Below, piece after piece: positions 1 to 7,420 of a stretch of DNA of 14,110 nucleotides. Source of the DNA: DBFJGL01 sp048394785 (GTDB taxonomy: Bacteria > Bacillota > Clostridia > Christensenellales > CAG-917); contig DBFJGL010000016.1 of NCBI GenBank assembly GCA_048394785.1, forward strand, positions 1 to 14,110, in the 5' to 3' direction. The notes below the pieces were generated by a model that saw only the letters and a program-made list of their open reading frames with translations, was not told where the DNA came from and made no database searches. The translations under genes and the position numbers were made by a program. Every line of letters begins with the position of its first letter. Within the stretch, counting starts at the first letter, position 1.

Positions 1-2390
1 ACCATATCTACAAGACCTGCAAGTGCGCGCTGAGAAATAAGTCCGCCCGTAAAGCCCGAGAAGCTTCTCAACGGCATATCCTTTATGCTTTCGGTAATCA
101 TTTCGGGGTTTTCCGCGCCGAGAGCGACAAGTCTTGCGCCCTTTGTCAGAGCGGAGCAGAGGAATTTTCCCCAAGGAGATATTGCCACTTGTTCGACGCT
201 GCAATTCTCTGTCAGTTCTCCGAGTTTGAAAGGTTCGTTGCCGACAAGGGGCGCGCCGTAGAGGGCGGCGAACTGCTCGATGGGGATTTCTTTGAACTCC
301 ATTTTGACTGCCGCGGCAGGGTTGTAGTAGTAAGGAGCGGTTTCTCTGTAATCGGGAATGGGAGCGTCGGGGTTTGCGGACGCCACGTTTACGGTTGCCG
401 TCAGCCTGATGTCGCGCGAGGACGCGCCAACAAGGATATCGAAGCTGCCGCTTTCGACGTGCCAATCCTTTATTGCGGTGTTGTAGTAGGCAAAAGAGCG
501 GGCGTCGAGCTCGACGGACACTTCCTTTTCTTCGCCTGCGGCAAGTTTGACTTTGACAAAGCCTTTTAGTTCTTTTTCGGGGCGGAATATGGTGGATTCC
601 ACGTCCTTGACGTAAATCTGAGCGACTTCCGCGCCGTCGCGCCCGCCGACGTTTTTGATTTTGAAGGATACCGTCAGCTTATCGCCTTCGTTTACTGAAT
701 CCGCGCTGAGTTTAATATCGGAGTACTCGAACTTCGTATAGCTGAGTCCGTAACCGAATGGGTATTGAACCCTTCTTTGAGCGGTATCGAAATAACGGTA
801 ACCGACGTAAATGCTTTCTCTGTATTCGACCGAACGCGGTCCCATCGGGAAATATTTAGCAACGATGTTGTCGTGGTTGCGGAGCGGGAATGTTTCCGCA
901 AGTTTTCCGCTCGGGTTCACGTCGCCGAAGATGACGTCGTATGCGGCGGCGCCGCCTGCCTGCCCGCCGAGATAGAGGTTGAGCACGGCTTTTACGTCCT
1001 TTTCCCAAGCGCGTACTTTTACGGGCGAGCCGCAGGAAAGCACGACGATTACGTTTTTATTGACTTTGAGCAGCTCCTCGACGAGAATGTTGTGAGAGTC
1101 GGGGAGATTGATGTGACGGCGGTCGTAGCCTTCCGATTCGTAGGAATCGGGCAGTCCGATAAACACGAGCACTTTGTCCTTGCCCTGCGCCGTTCTGACG
1201 GCTTCTTTTATGAGTTTGTTTGAATAACCGTCGCCCTTCAACGTATATCCCGCCGCGTATTCGTAAGGCTGTTCGGCCTCGTCGAGCGCGTCGATAAAGG
1301 AAGTCAGCTTTGTTGTGTTTATGTGCGAAGAACCTGCGCCCTGATAGCGGATTTTCTTGGCAAGCGTACCTATGACCGCTACCGATTCGCCTTTTTTGAG
1401 GGGGAGAATTTCGCCGTCGTTTTTGAGCAGAACCGCACCCTGAGCCGCGGCTTTTCTCGCAAGTTCGTGATGCTTGTCGAAATCAACTTTATATCCGTCT
1501 TCTTCGCTTGCTTTGCATTCGCAGGCAAATTTTATCATTCTGAGTACGACTTTGTCGAGGTCCTCTTCGCTAAGACTGCCGTCTTTTACGGCTTTCACGA
1601 TATTCTTATCGTTCATACCTTTGTTGCCGGGCATTTCGAGGTCGAGCCCTGCTTTGACGCCTTCGACTCGGTTGTTTACCGCGCCCCAATCGCTGACGAC
1701 AATGCCTTTGAACCCCCATTCGTCGCGGAGCACGTCCGTAAGCATACGCTTGTTGTCGGAAAGGTACGTTCCGTTCAGTCTGTTGTAGGAGCACATAATC
1801 GTCGAGGGTTGTTCGGTTTTCACGACGTGCTCGAACGCAGCAAGATATATTTCTCTCAATGCGCGCTCGTCCACAAGCGTGTCAATCGACATTCTCAGAT
1901 GTTCCTGGTTATTTGCGCAGAAGTGTTTCAGACTTACGCCCACGCCCGTCTTCTGAACGCCGTGCACCCACGCCGCGCCCATACGTCCAGCAAGGAAAGG
2001 GTCTTCGGAAAAATATTCGAAGTTTCTGCCGCAAAGAGGCGAGCGTTTGACGTTTACGCCGGGACCCAGCACCGTGCTTACTTTAAGCGCTTTCGCTTCT
2101 TTTGCAATGGCTTCTCCGAGTTCTTCCACAAGCTCGGTATCCCACGTGCTTGCACTGACGACCGCAGGAGGAAAGCAGGTTGCCGGCTCCGACTCCTGCA
2201 TAATGTTGGTGCCGCCGTTTTCCTTGATTTTCTCCTTTCTCAGCCCGTGAGGGCCGTCGCTCATCCAAACAGCGGGCACGCCCTTTTCGGCTATCGCTTT
2301 GGTAAGCCAGAAGGTGTCGCCGGAACACAGCGAAGCTTTTTCTTCGAGCGTCAGCGATTTCAAAATAGCTTGATAATCCTGTTCTTTCAT
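1..2390 (-). CDS. Glycoside hydrolase family 3 beta-glycosidase, 3' end outside window
   Basis: Hydrolyses terminal beta-linked sugars from oligosaccharides, most likely as a cytoplasmic beta-glucosidase, since no signal peptide is visible. About 796 residues are in the window. The N-terminal barrel (about 1-300) carries the SDWG motif with the expected nucleophile Asp234, and KHF/NNQEH and SYNRLNG, typical of the family. The second (alpha/beta) domain holds SYESEGYDRR, with Glu418 or Glu420 as the probable acid/base. A fibronectin III-like domain begins near the YPFGYGLSYT motif, and an extra tail of more than 100 residues follows, as seen in many Firmicutes GH3 enzymes. No PA14 insert was seen. 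The ATG at 2388-2390 follows a TAAGGAG ribosome site. The gene lies 149 nt downstream of the acetyltransferase on the same strand and may be co-transcribed with it. The family is certain; the sugar substrate is not. Confidence 0.95.
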   Translation of the reverse strand, partial: MKEQDYQAILKSLTLEEKASLCSGDTFWLTKAIAEKGVPAVWMSDGPHGLRKEKIKENGGTNIMQESEPATCFPPAVVSASTWDTELVEELGEAIAKEAKALKVSTVLGPGVNVKRSPLCGRNFEYFSEDPFLAGRMGAAWVHGVQKTGVGVSLKHFCANNQEHLRMSIDTLVDERALREIYLAAFEHVVKTEQPSTIMCSYNRLNGTYLSDNKRMLTDVLRDEWGFKGIVVSDWGAVNNRVEGVKAGLDLEMPGNKGMNDKNIVKAVKDGSLSEEDLDKVVLRMIKFACECKASEEDGYKVDFDKHHELARKAAAQGAVLLKNDGEILPLKKGESVAVIGTLAKKIRYQGAGSSHINTTKLTSFIDALDEAEQPYEYAAGYTLKGDGYSNKLIKEAVRTAQGKDKVLVFIGLPDSYESEGYDRRHINLPDSHNILVEELLKVNKNVIVVLSCGSPVKVRAWEKDVKAVLNLYLGGQAGGAAAYDVIFGDVNPSGKLAETFPLRNHDNIVAKYFPMGPRSVEYRESIYVGYRYFDTAQRRVQYPFGYGLSYTKFEYSDIKLSADSVNEGDKLTVSFKIKNVGGRDGAEVAQIYVKDVESTIFRPEKELKGFVKVKLAAGEEKEVSVELDARSFAYYNTAIKDWHVESGSFDILVGASSRDIRLTATVNVASANPDAPIPDYRETAPYYYNPAAAVKMEFKEIPIEQFAALYGAPLVGNEPFKLGELTENCSVEQVAISPWGKFLCSALTKGARLVALGAENPEMITESIKDMPLRSFSGFTGGLISQRALAGLVDM

Positions 2391-2539
2391 ACTTAATCTC
2401 CTTACGGTTTAAGTTATTTTTGAATTTATTTTTCGGCAAGAGCCGTTATGATTTTCATTTTGCAAAAGCGGTTTCGTATATGTGTGCAAACGCCTTTGTC
2501 CTGTATGCCGTTTACGGCTACGCCGCGAACCGTGTTGTT

Positions 2540-3202
2540 TTACGAGCGCGGCGTTTCGTTTGAGTCGCGGTTATAAGCGTCGAGAGGATACGTCCTGTCC
2601 TTTTCCGTCAGGGGGCGAATGACTTTGCACGGCACTCCCGCCGCAAGCACTCCTGCCGGTATGTCGCGGGTGACGACGCTGCCCGCCGCGATAATCGCGC
2701 CGTCGCCTATATTTACGCCGCCGCACACAATCGCGCCGGTGGCAATCCAGACGTCGTTGCCGATTGTCACGGGTTTTGCATATTCGAGGTCGTGAAGACC
2801 GTCGGGGTATTCCTGTATTCTGCGCTCGTCCGCAATCAAAGGGTGCATCGGAGTCGCAACGGTGACGGAGGGACCGAACATAACGTTGTCGCCTATGGTA
2901 ATGGGCGCGCAGTCGAGCAGTTTGCAGTCGAAATTCATATAAAAGTTTTCGCCGAAAGTTATGTTTCTGCCGTATTCGACCTTTATTGTCGGCTCAAAGA
3001 AAAAGTTTTTGCCGCAGTTGGGGATAAGGCGTTTGATCAGATAGGCGCGGCGAGGGATATTCCACGCTTTTGTGCGGTTGAATTTATCGGCAAGCCACCG
3101 TGCCCGAGTGCGCATAATTACCAAATCGCGGTCGGTGCAGTTATAAAAGTGTCCGTCGACCATTCTCCGATAGTCGGAATATCGAGTGTTATCCTTTTTC
3201 AT
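2540..3202 (-). CDS. Sugar O-acetyltransferase, maltose/galactoside acetyltransferase family
   Basis: Transfers acetyl from acetyl-CoA to a sugar hydroxyl, as do Maa, LacA and NodL; the role in the cell is probably detoxification or modification of sugars. The 220-residue protein has the N-terminal Maa/LacA-type helical part (about 10-65) and then left-handed beta-helix hexapeptide repeats (ITIGDNVMFGPSV, VTIGNDVWIATGA, VNIGDGAIIAAGS). The likely catalytic His120 sits in TPMHPL, and Asn90 and Trp152 match conserved positions. It ends with the usual GVPCKVIR motif. I chose the ATG at 3202 because an AGGGAG ribosome site lies 8 nt before it; an in-frame ATG at 3238 has no such site and adds residues atypical of the family. 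It lies upstream of and parallel to the GH3 gene. Maltose, glucose or galactoside as acceptor cannot be told from sequence. Confidence 0.93.
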   Translation of the reverse strand: MKKDNTRYSDYRRMVDGHFYNCTDRDLVIMRTRARWLADKFNRTKAWNIPRRAYLIKRLIPNCGKNFFFEPTIKVEYGRNITFGENFYMNFDCKLLDCAPITIGDNVMFGPSVTVATPMHPLIADERRIQEYPDGLHDLEYAKPVTIGNDVWIATGAIVCGGVNIGDGAIIAAGSVVTRDIPAGVLAAGVPCKVIRPLTEKDRTYPLDAYNRDSNETPRS

Positions 3203-3318
3203 AATTTTCTCCCTGTGCGGTTTACCGTTTATCGTCACGGCTTATTTATGCGACCGTTCACGGTTGCAGCCGTTTATAAGTTTCGGAGTCGGGGCTCGCA
3301 GCAGTACCGTAGTATATA

Positions 3319-3327
3319 AGTATAACA
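3319..3327 (-). promoter_or_regulatory. Possible extended -10 promoter for the acetyltransferase gene
   Basis: On the minus strand this reads TGTTATACT, an extended -10 element (TGn plus TATACT). No good -35 hexamer is seen 17-18 nt before it. The inferred start of transcription would leave a leader of about 110 nt before the gene at 3202. Weak call. Confidence 0.3.
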
Positions 3328-3415
3328 GTGCCGTTATTTCATCTGCCCGAATTTAATTATAAAACCATTATCGGTCAATTTATATCAAAAAACTTATATA
3401 AATATCATTTTATCG

Positions 3416-3444
3416 TTGAAAATTGCGATTTTGCGTGATAAAAT
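3416..3444 (+). promoter_or_regulatory. Sigma-A-type promoter for the AraC-family gene
   Basis: TTGAAA (3416-3421) and TAAAAT (3439-3444) are spaced by 17 nt, and TGA directly before the -10 gives an extended -10 element. Transcription would start near 3451, about 40 nt ahead of the ATG at 3494. It faces the minus-strand acetyltransferase gene across about 290 bp of AT-rich DNA (3203-3493), where an AraC-type operator for both directions would be expected; I see no clear operator repeat there. Confidence 0.6.
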
Positions 3445-3493
3445 TCAATTTAAGCGACAAACAGTTGTGCATAACTGACGGGGAGGCAGGTGT

Positions 3494-4249
3494 ATGAAAC
3501 AATCGGATTATACAATTCAAATTTTGCCGTCGGGCGTTGAAAATCCTCTTTTTCAGCAGAGGGAAAGCGGCGTACGCCACTCGCCGTATGCAATGGAAAC
3601 GGCATTTTATTCGCTGATAAAGCGGGGGGAAAGCGAGTCGGTATCGGAGGAGATAGGCAAGCTGTTCGCAGGCACGGGACATCTCGTGGTGGGCAGACTG
3701 TCCGACAACGCGCTCAGGCAAATGCAGTATTTCGCAGTCAGTTGCATTACGCTTGCGGTGCGCGCGGCGATAGAAGGCGGATTGGAAGAAAGCACTGCGT
3801 ATAATCTCTCCGACGAATGCGTTCAGCGCGTGGACAGGGCTAAAGAGCCTTCCGAAATCGCCGAATTTTTGGCGAAAAAAGCAACGGAACTCGCAACCCT
3901 CGTGCGATGTTCGAGACAGAAGAGCGGTTATCCCGAAAGCATAAAGATTTGCGTAGGGTATATAGACAAACATCTGCACTCGAAAATCACGGCGGAGGAG
4001 CTTGCGAAAGAGTGCGGACTGTCGCGCGATTATCTGTGTTCGCTGTTCAAAAAAACTACGGGCGAGAATATCAGCGCGTATATCGTCGGCAGAAAGCTGT
4101 CGGCGGCAAAGGATTTGCTCGCCGCCAAGGTCGACAGCAGCGGAATGGGATACTATTTTTCTTTTTGTTCGGAATCCTATTTTATATCCTGTTTCAAAAA
4201 GAAATACGGTATGACGCCGAAAGAGTACGTCAAGTCTTTGAATTATTGA
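3494..4249 (+). CDS. AraC-family transcriptional regulator
   Basis: DNA-binding regulator of 251 residues. The C-terminal about 100 residues form the AraC/XylS double helix-turn-helix: the first helix pair around 166-186 (ITAEELAKECGLSRDYLCSLFKK, given here as a span) and the second around 215-238, ending in the family signature FKKKYGMTPKEYV. In the second HTH the usual EIA and conserved Gly are replaced by GMG and Ser (YYFSF), a mild deviation. The N-terminal half (about 30-140) is all-helical in appearance, with the RAAIEGGLEESTAYNLSD pattern found in many Firmicutes AraC proteins; it is not a cupin, so the ligand cannot be guessed. A GGGAGG ribosome site lies 7 nt before the ATG. It is divergent from the acetyltransferase and GH3 genes, which makes them its likely targets by inference. 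Confidence 0.92.
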   Translation: MKQSDYTIQILPSGVENPLFQQRESGVRHSPYAMETAFYSLIKRGESESVSEEIGKLFAGTGHLVVGRLSDNALRQMQYFAVSCITLAVRAAIEGGLEESTAYNLSDECVQRVDRAKEPSEIAEFLAKKATELATLVRCSRQKSGYPESIKICVGYIDKHLHSKITAEELAKECGLSRDYLCSLFKKTTGENISAYIVGRKLSAAKDLLAAKVDSSGMGYYFSFCSESYFISCFKKKYGMTPKEYVKSLNY

Positions 4250-4317
4250 TATTTGACGGAGAGAAACAAATAAAATCGGGAAATATGAGGGAGAACGGGA
4301 AAATTATGATTAAAAAG

Positions 4318-4343
4318 TGTAACCTTGAAGACTTTTATCCGTC
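4318..4343 (+). promoter_or_regulatory. ECF sigma-type promoter, probable autoregulation
   Basis: TGTAAC at 4318-4323 and CGTC at 4340-4343 are spaced by exactly 16 nt, as in Bacillus SigM/SigW-type ECF promoters (TGAAAC-N16-CGTC/A). The element sits directly ahead of the ECF sigma gene, so the sigma factor most likely transcribes its own gene. Transcription should begin near 4350. Confidence 0.75.
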
Positions 4344-4364
4344 TTATATATGTAATCGGCAATT

Positions 4365-4850
4365 ATGAAAAACGACGCGCTTGAAATCACATTCAAAAAA
4401 TACTATAACGAGTTGAAGCTGTACGTCTATTCATTGTGCCGCGACGTCGCGCTCGCCGAAGATTTGGCGTCGGACGCGTTCTTCAAAGCCATATCGTCGG
4501 TAGACGAGGAAAAGCAGGGGTTCAAATATTGGCTGTTTAAGGTGGCGAGGAACAGGTACATCGATTACGTCCGCAAAAACAGCCGCCAGACCGCCATCGA
4601 CGACAATTTGTCGGACGGCGGAAACCTTGTGGAAAGCATAATAGAGAAAGAGGAGTACCGCGCGCTTTATCACGCCATATCCTTGCTCAAAGACAGTCAC
4701 AGAGAAGTGGTGCAGCTCTATTATTTCGACGGACTGTCCGTCGCGGAAATCTCAGACATAACGGGCGAAAGCATAGAGAACGTAAAGGTTATGCTCTACC
4801 GCTCGCGCAATAAACTAAAAAGCCTTTTGGAGGAACAAAATGAATTTTGA
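4365..4850 (+). CDS. ECF-type RNA polymerase sigma factor
   Basis: Directs RNA polymerase to ECF promoters, probably in response to an envelope signal relayed by the next gene. The 161-residue protein has a sigma-2 region (about 8-72, with AEDLASDAFFKA and FKYWLFKVARNRYIDYVRK) and a sigma-4 helix-turn-helix (about 100-153, with REVVQLYYFDGLSVAEISDITG and VMLYRSRNKLKSL). No extra C-terminal domain is present. The ATG at 4365 is the first possible start, since an in-frame TAA stands at 4353, yet no Shine-Dalgarno sequence precedes it and the predicted leader is only about 15 nt. The gene overlaps the downstream membrane protein by 11 nt, which implies coupled translation and is the normal arrangement for a sigma/anti-sigma pair. 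Confidence 0.93.
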   Translation: MKNDALEITFKKYYNELKLYVYSLCRDVALAEDLASDAFFKAISSVDEEKQGFKYWLFKVARNRYIDYVRKNSRQTAIDDNLSDGGNLVESIIEKEEYRALYHAISLLKDSHREVVQLYYFDGLSVAEISDITGESIENVKVMLYRSRNKLKSLLEEQNEF

Positions 4851-5439
4851 GGACGCTTTCAAGCATTACAGAGAGGGTACGGCAACGCCGGAGGAAAAGG
4901 ATTACGTTCTCGACGAGCTTGCAAAGGCAAAAGCTTTCAGCAACTTGCTCGACGACGAGGGCATAAACGTCACTCCCGCGCCCATCGCGCAGTCCGACAT
5001 CAAAGAAATCAAAGCGGCGAAAAAGCAACTGAAATATAAATGGCTGATGATGGCGGTTTACACGGTTTTGGCTGTCGTGGTGGTGCTCGGCGCGGTGCTG
5101 GGCGGCGTATTCGGAATGTCCGCCAAGTACGCAAAAGACAATATGAACCTGAGTAAGACCGATTGCGCTGCGGTTGCCCGTGCCGAGGCTTTGGCGTTCA
5201 TCGAGCAAAAACAGTCCGACGATTACAACGGCGTAGACAAATGGATGTGGGTCGGCGTGCTCGAAGGCGATATCCGCCTTGACGATTGCGACGAGGAACT
5301 CAATATGAGAGCAAACTTGAAAGACTGCTACTACACGTATAAAGTGGAGTTCGATATTGCGGGAAAGAATACGTCGCTTCAATATGAAGTCAACTCAGTC
5401 ACAGGCAGCGTGACGTTCTTGAGAGTAAAACCGAGCTGA
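4840..5439 (+). CDS. Membrane protein with extracellular PepSY-like domain, probable anti-sigma factor
   Basis: Probably holds the preceding ECF sigma factor inactive at the membrane. The 199-residue protein has a cytoplasmic N-terminal part (1-66, acidic and helical), one transmembrane helix (about 67-93, LMMAVYTVLAVVVVLGAVLGG, approximate) and an outer domain (about 104-195). The outer part fits a single PepSY module: it opens with LSKTDCAAVARAEALAFIE and closes with YEVNSVTGSV, the usual end of that fold. It holds three cysteines (109, 150, 163). The cytoplasmic part lacks the HxxxCxxC zinc anti-sigma motif, so it is not a classical ZAS protein. A GGAGG site at 4829-4833 lies inside the end of the sigma gene. 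Role is inferred from position and topology; the sensed signal is unknown. Confidence 0.75.
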   Translation: MNFEDAFKHYREGTATPEEKDYVLDELAKAKAFSNLLDDEGINVTPAPIAQSDIKEIKAAKKQLKYKWLMMAVYTVLAVVVVLGAVLGGVFGMSAKYAKDNMNLSKTDCAAVARAEALAFIEQKQSDDYNGVDKWMWVGVLEGDIRLDDCDEELNMRANLKDCYYTYKVEFDIAGKNTSLQYEVNSVTGSVTFLRVKPS

Positions 5440-5510
5440 CGGATAAGGAGCGATACCATATCGCCTATAAGGAAAAATCACAGATAAACGATACAATTTG
5501 CAATGATATT

Positions 5511-5537
5511 AAACCGCCCCGGAACGGGCGGTTTTTT
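5511..5537 (+). terminator. Intrinsic terminator after the sigma/anti-sigma pair
   Basis: AAACCGCCC (5511-5519) pairs perfectly with GGGCGGTTT (5526-5534) across a 6-nt loop, followed by an uninterrupted run of T to 5537. It lies about 70 nt after the end of the PepSY-like gene and ends that operon. Confidence 0.92.
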
Positions 5538-5573
5538 CGTGTCTTGCGATATGATTTTTGCTTACGCCTTTTT

Positions 5574-5603
5574 TTGGAAATATAAATTTTCGCCCCTTAT
5601 AAT
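5574..5603 (+). promoter_or_regulatory. Possible promoter for the YtxC-like gene
   Basis: TATAAT at 5598-5603 with TTGGAA at 5574-5579, an 18-nt spacer. Transcription would start near 5610, about 30 nt before the ATG at 5643. If the gene is sporulation-specific, a sigma-E/F/G promoter would be expected instead; none is obvious. Confidence 0.45.
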
Positions 5604-5642
5604 TTTTGTCGGAGTATTGCATAGAATATAGTCGAGGTGTAT

Positions 5643-6353
5643 ATGTGGTCAAACGTAATCAGCATCGATAAGCTGTATTCCAAAGAGATAGATTATATAT
5701 TCGAAAAACTGAAAAATCTCAAATGCGTGTCCTATGCGACCGAGGAGTCAAAGGACAGAATTTTCATTTATCTCGCGGCGTTATGCGAGAAGCAGGCGGA
5801 GGCGGAGGACGGCGTTTTTTCTATAATGGAAACGGTGTTTCTCACCTTTTTGAAACAGCGTTTTTTTCTTGCAAATTTATCGAATATACAGTTAAACCAC
5901 GCAAATTGCGCTTTAATCTGCTCGTTGGTGCACTTTGACAGAGAATACGAAAGAAATACGTTAATCAGAATAATAAACGAAAGCGCGGATATAAACGTGG
6001 ACGGACTTATGAATTTCCGCCTTAAACAGCTTACTGATAATTGGGAAGAACTCGCAGAAGTCGCAAACCGTCTGTCGGACGGTCAGGGGGAGGAAAACGA
6101 CGTGTTCGACGTGGCTACCTTTATTACGGGTTCCGAGGGGAGCGCGTGTCAGCTCGCGCTTTATCGCGACAGACTTTACAACATCACCGACCGCCGTACG
6201 GTGGACGTCATAAATCTGTTCGACGCCGACGAATACAATCTTATCTCGGCAATCATAAAAGAACGTCCCAGCGAAATCATAGTCGAAAACCCTTCGCTTT
6301 CTTCGTCTATGAACAGCGCGCTCAAACACATCGCGCGCGTAATCGTGAGATAG
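5643..6353 (+). CDS. YtxC-like protein, putative sporulation protein
   Basis: A soluble protein of 236 residues without signal peptide, membrane helix or catalytic motif that I can see. The layout of the helical middle and the C-terminal stretch (DEYNLISAIIKERPSEIIVENP, followed by a predicted strand and final helix) recalls YtxC, a poorly understood sporulation protein of Bacilli and Clostridia in which a similar DLLISxLITIxPEKI segment occurs. The cysteine-containing tail of YtxC (xxCxGC) is missing here; the protein ends IARVIVR. ATG at 5643 is chosen because GAGGTG lies 3-4 nt before it with good spacing; a GTG at 5637 overlaps that site and is unlikely. It stands alone between a terminator and a gene-free stretch. 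The family call is from memory of motifs and is tentative; an unknown protein is the alternative. Confidence 0.4.
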   Translation: MWSNVISIDKLYSKEIDYIFEKLKNLKCVSYATEESKDRIFIYLAALCEKQAEAEDGVFSIMETVFLTFLKQRFFLANLSNIQLNHANCALICSLVHFDREYERNTLIRIINESADINVDGLMNFRLKQLTDNWEELAEVANRLSDGQGEENDVFDVATFITGSEGSACQLALYRDRLYNITDRRTVDVINLFDADEYNLISAIIKERPSEIIVENPSLSSSMNSALKHIARVIVR

Positions 6354-6470
6354 GCTTGCGCAAGGCAGAAATAAGCCGAAATTTTATCGATTTATGCTTT
6401 ACGGCTCAACACTGACTGCCGTCGCTTTTTGCACTCGCTCGGAGTTTTCGTTTAATGTCCGTATATGAAG

Positions 6471-6532
6471 TTTACACCTCTGCTTAGGGGATTGCGAGCG
6501 AAGCGCAGCTATCCTTGGTAAAGAGGCGTAAA
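6471..6532. repeat. Imperfect palindromic repeat element, related to the 13.3-13.9 kb repeats
   Basis: TTTACACCTCT (6471-6481) pairs with AGAGGCGTAAA (about 6521-6531) with one mismatch, closing about 40 nt that contain TTAGGGGATTGC and GCGAGCGAAGCGC. The 12-mer TTACACCTCTGC recurs at 13291-13302, and TTAGGGGATTGC recurs in the copies at 13338 and 13540. It can fold as a hairpin in RNA. Confidence 0.75.
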
Positions 6533-6642
6533 CCTTATCAATGCTCAATATATTCAATATGCAAACGGCGTTTGTATTTAATAAGAATTTCATTATTGAT
6601 TGCTTGGTTGAAATTTAACACTCTAAAAATTCATAAAATGTC

Positions 6643-6671
6643 TTGAATTGTCGGATAATATGATTTATAAT
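6643..6671 (+). promoter_or_regulatory. Sigma-A promoter of the two-component/lipoprotein operon
   Basis: TTGAAT (6643-6648) and a perfect TATAAT (6666-6671) with a 17-nt spacer. Transcription would start near 6678, leaving a leader of about 70 nt before the response regulator. The leader contains a GC-rich stretch (6718-6734) without obvious operator repeats. Confidence 0.8.
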
Positions 6672-6748
6672 GAAATAAATTCATTTTAATTTAATATTTG
6701 TGAAAGATGTAAGAGAGCCGTCAGCGCGCGGTTCACAGAGGAGAAAAA

Positions 6749-7420
6749 ATGAGATTGCTTGTTGTTGAAGACGATGAAAAACTTGCCAAAATACTGTCCA
6801 CCGCACTGTCTGCCGTAGGCGACGTCGACATTGCGCCGTCGGGCGAGAAAGCGTTGCAGGACGTTGAGAAAGTTTATTACGACCTTGTCATTCTCGACTT
6901 GATGTTGGGCGGAATATCGGGAATGGAAGTGCTTAAAAACATAAGGCGTATGCACCTTATGCCCGTAATCATTCTTTCCGCGTTGTCGGATATTGATAAA
7001 AAGATAGATTGTTTCAAGCTGGGTGCCGACGATTATATGACAAAACCGTTTGCGCGCGAGGAGCTTATGGCGCGCGTTGAAGCCGCGTTGCGCAGAAGCG
7101 GCGGAAATTTCAGCAGCACCGACTACGCTTTCAAGAATATGGAAGTAAATTTCGTCAATAAAATGACCATAATCGACGGCAATTACGTCGAGATGAACAG
7201 AAAGACGTATGAGATTTTGGAACTGCTTGTCAGAAATAAAGAAATCATAATGACCAAACAGCAGATATTCGACAGAATATGGGGATATTATTCCACTACG
7301 GGTACGTCGGTTATAGAAATAAACATATTCAGACTGCGCAAAATACTTGCGAACTACGGTTTGGACAAGCACCTTAAAACCGTCAAGGCGACGGGATATA
7401 TGTGGACGGAAAAAATCTGA
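6749..7420 (+). CDS. OmpR/PhoB-type DNA-binding response regulator
   Basis: Cytoplasmic response regulator of 223 residues, the partner of the next gene. The receiver domain (1-115) shows the acidic pair Asp8/Asp9, phospho-acceptor Asp50 in VILDLMLGG, Ser78 in place of Thr in the switch position, and Lys99 in MTKPFAREEL. The C-terminal winged helix (about 125-223) has the family pattern, with YEILELLVRNKEIIMTKQQI, VIEINIFRLRKIL and the closing KATGYMW. A GAGGAG ribosome site lies before the ATG. It is the first gene of an operon with the histidine kinase and the lipoprotein. The regulon cannot be read from the sequence, but the operon's own lipoprotein is a natural candidate. Confidence 0.96.
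   Translation: MRLLVVEDDEKLAKILSTALSAVGDVDIAPSGEKALQDVEKVYYDLVILDLMLGGISGMEVLKNIRRMHLMPVIILSALSDIDKKIDCFKLGADDYMTKPFAREELMARVEAALRRSGGNFSSTDYAFKNMEVNFVNKMTIIDGNYVEMNRKTYEILELLVRNKEIIMTKQQIFDRIWGYYSTTGTSVIEINIFRLRKILANYGLDKHLKTVKATGYMWTEKI

Larger units (their letters stand above)
6354..6748. other. Gene-free stretch with a palindromic repeat and an operon promoter
   Basis: About 395 nt with no convincing ORF. It holds an imperfect palindrome of the repeat family at 6471-6532 and the promoter of the response regulator operon at 6643-6671. The rest is AT-rich. No clear terminator was found after the YtxC-like gene. Confidence 0.7.

Noticed and set aside
1323..2396. Long plus-strand ORF of 357 codons opposite the GH3 gene
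   Set aside because: It is antisense to the barrel region of the GH3 gene, has no ribosome site and a composition (many Phe, Arg, His) typical of a shadow frame.
2391..2539. Terminator or promoter between the acetyltransferase and GH3 genes
   Set aside because: Only a 5-bp GCCGT/ACGGC hairpin without a T run and no convincing -35/-10 pair on the minus strand; left undecided whether the genes form one operon.
2792..3319. Plus-strand ORF of 175 codons opposite the acetyltransferase
   Set aside because: Shadow of the well-supported hexapeptide-repeat gene; no family pattern.
3907..4368. Plus-strand ORF spanning the end of the AraC gene up to the sigma gene
   Set aside because: Most of it is another frame of the AraC gene; its last part covers the ECF promoter and has no ribosome site.
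5450..5464. Hairpin GCGATA-CCA-TATCGC after the PepSY-like gene
   Set aside because: Six-bp stem without a T run; the real terminator is at 5511-5537.
6355..6364. Palindrome CTTGCGCAAG after the YtxC-like gene as a terminator
   Set aside because: No loop and no T tract; chance palindromes of this size are common.
6041..6415. Plus-strand ORF of 124 codons within the YtxC-like gene
   Set aside because: Arg-rich shadow frame that runs out of the gene into the intergenic stretch.
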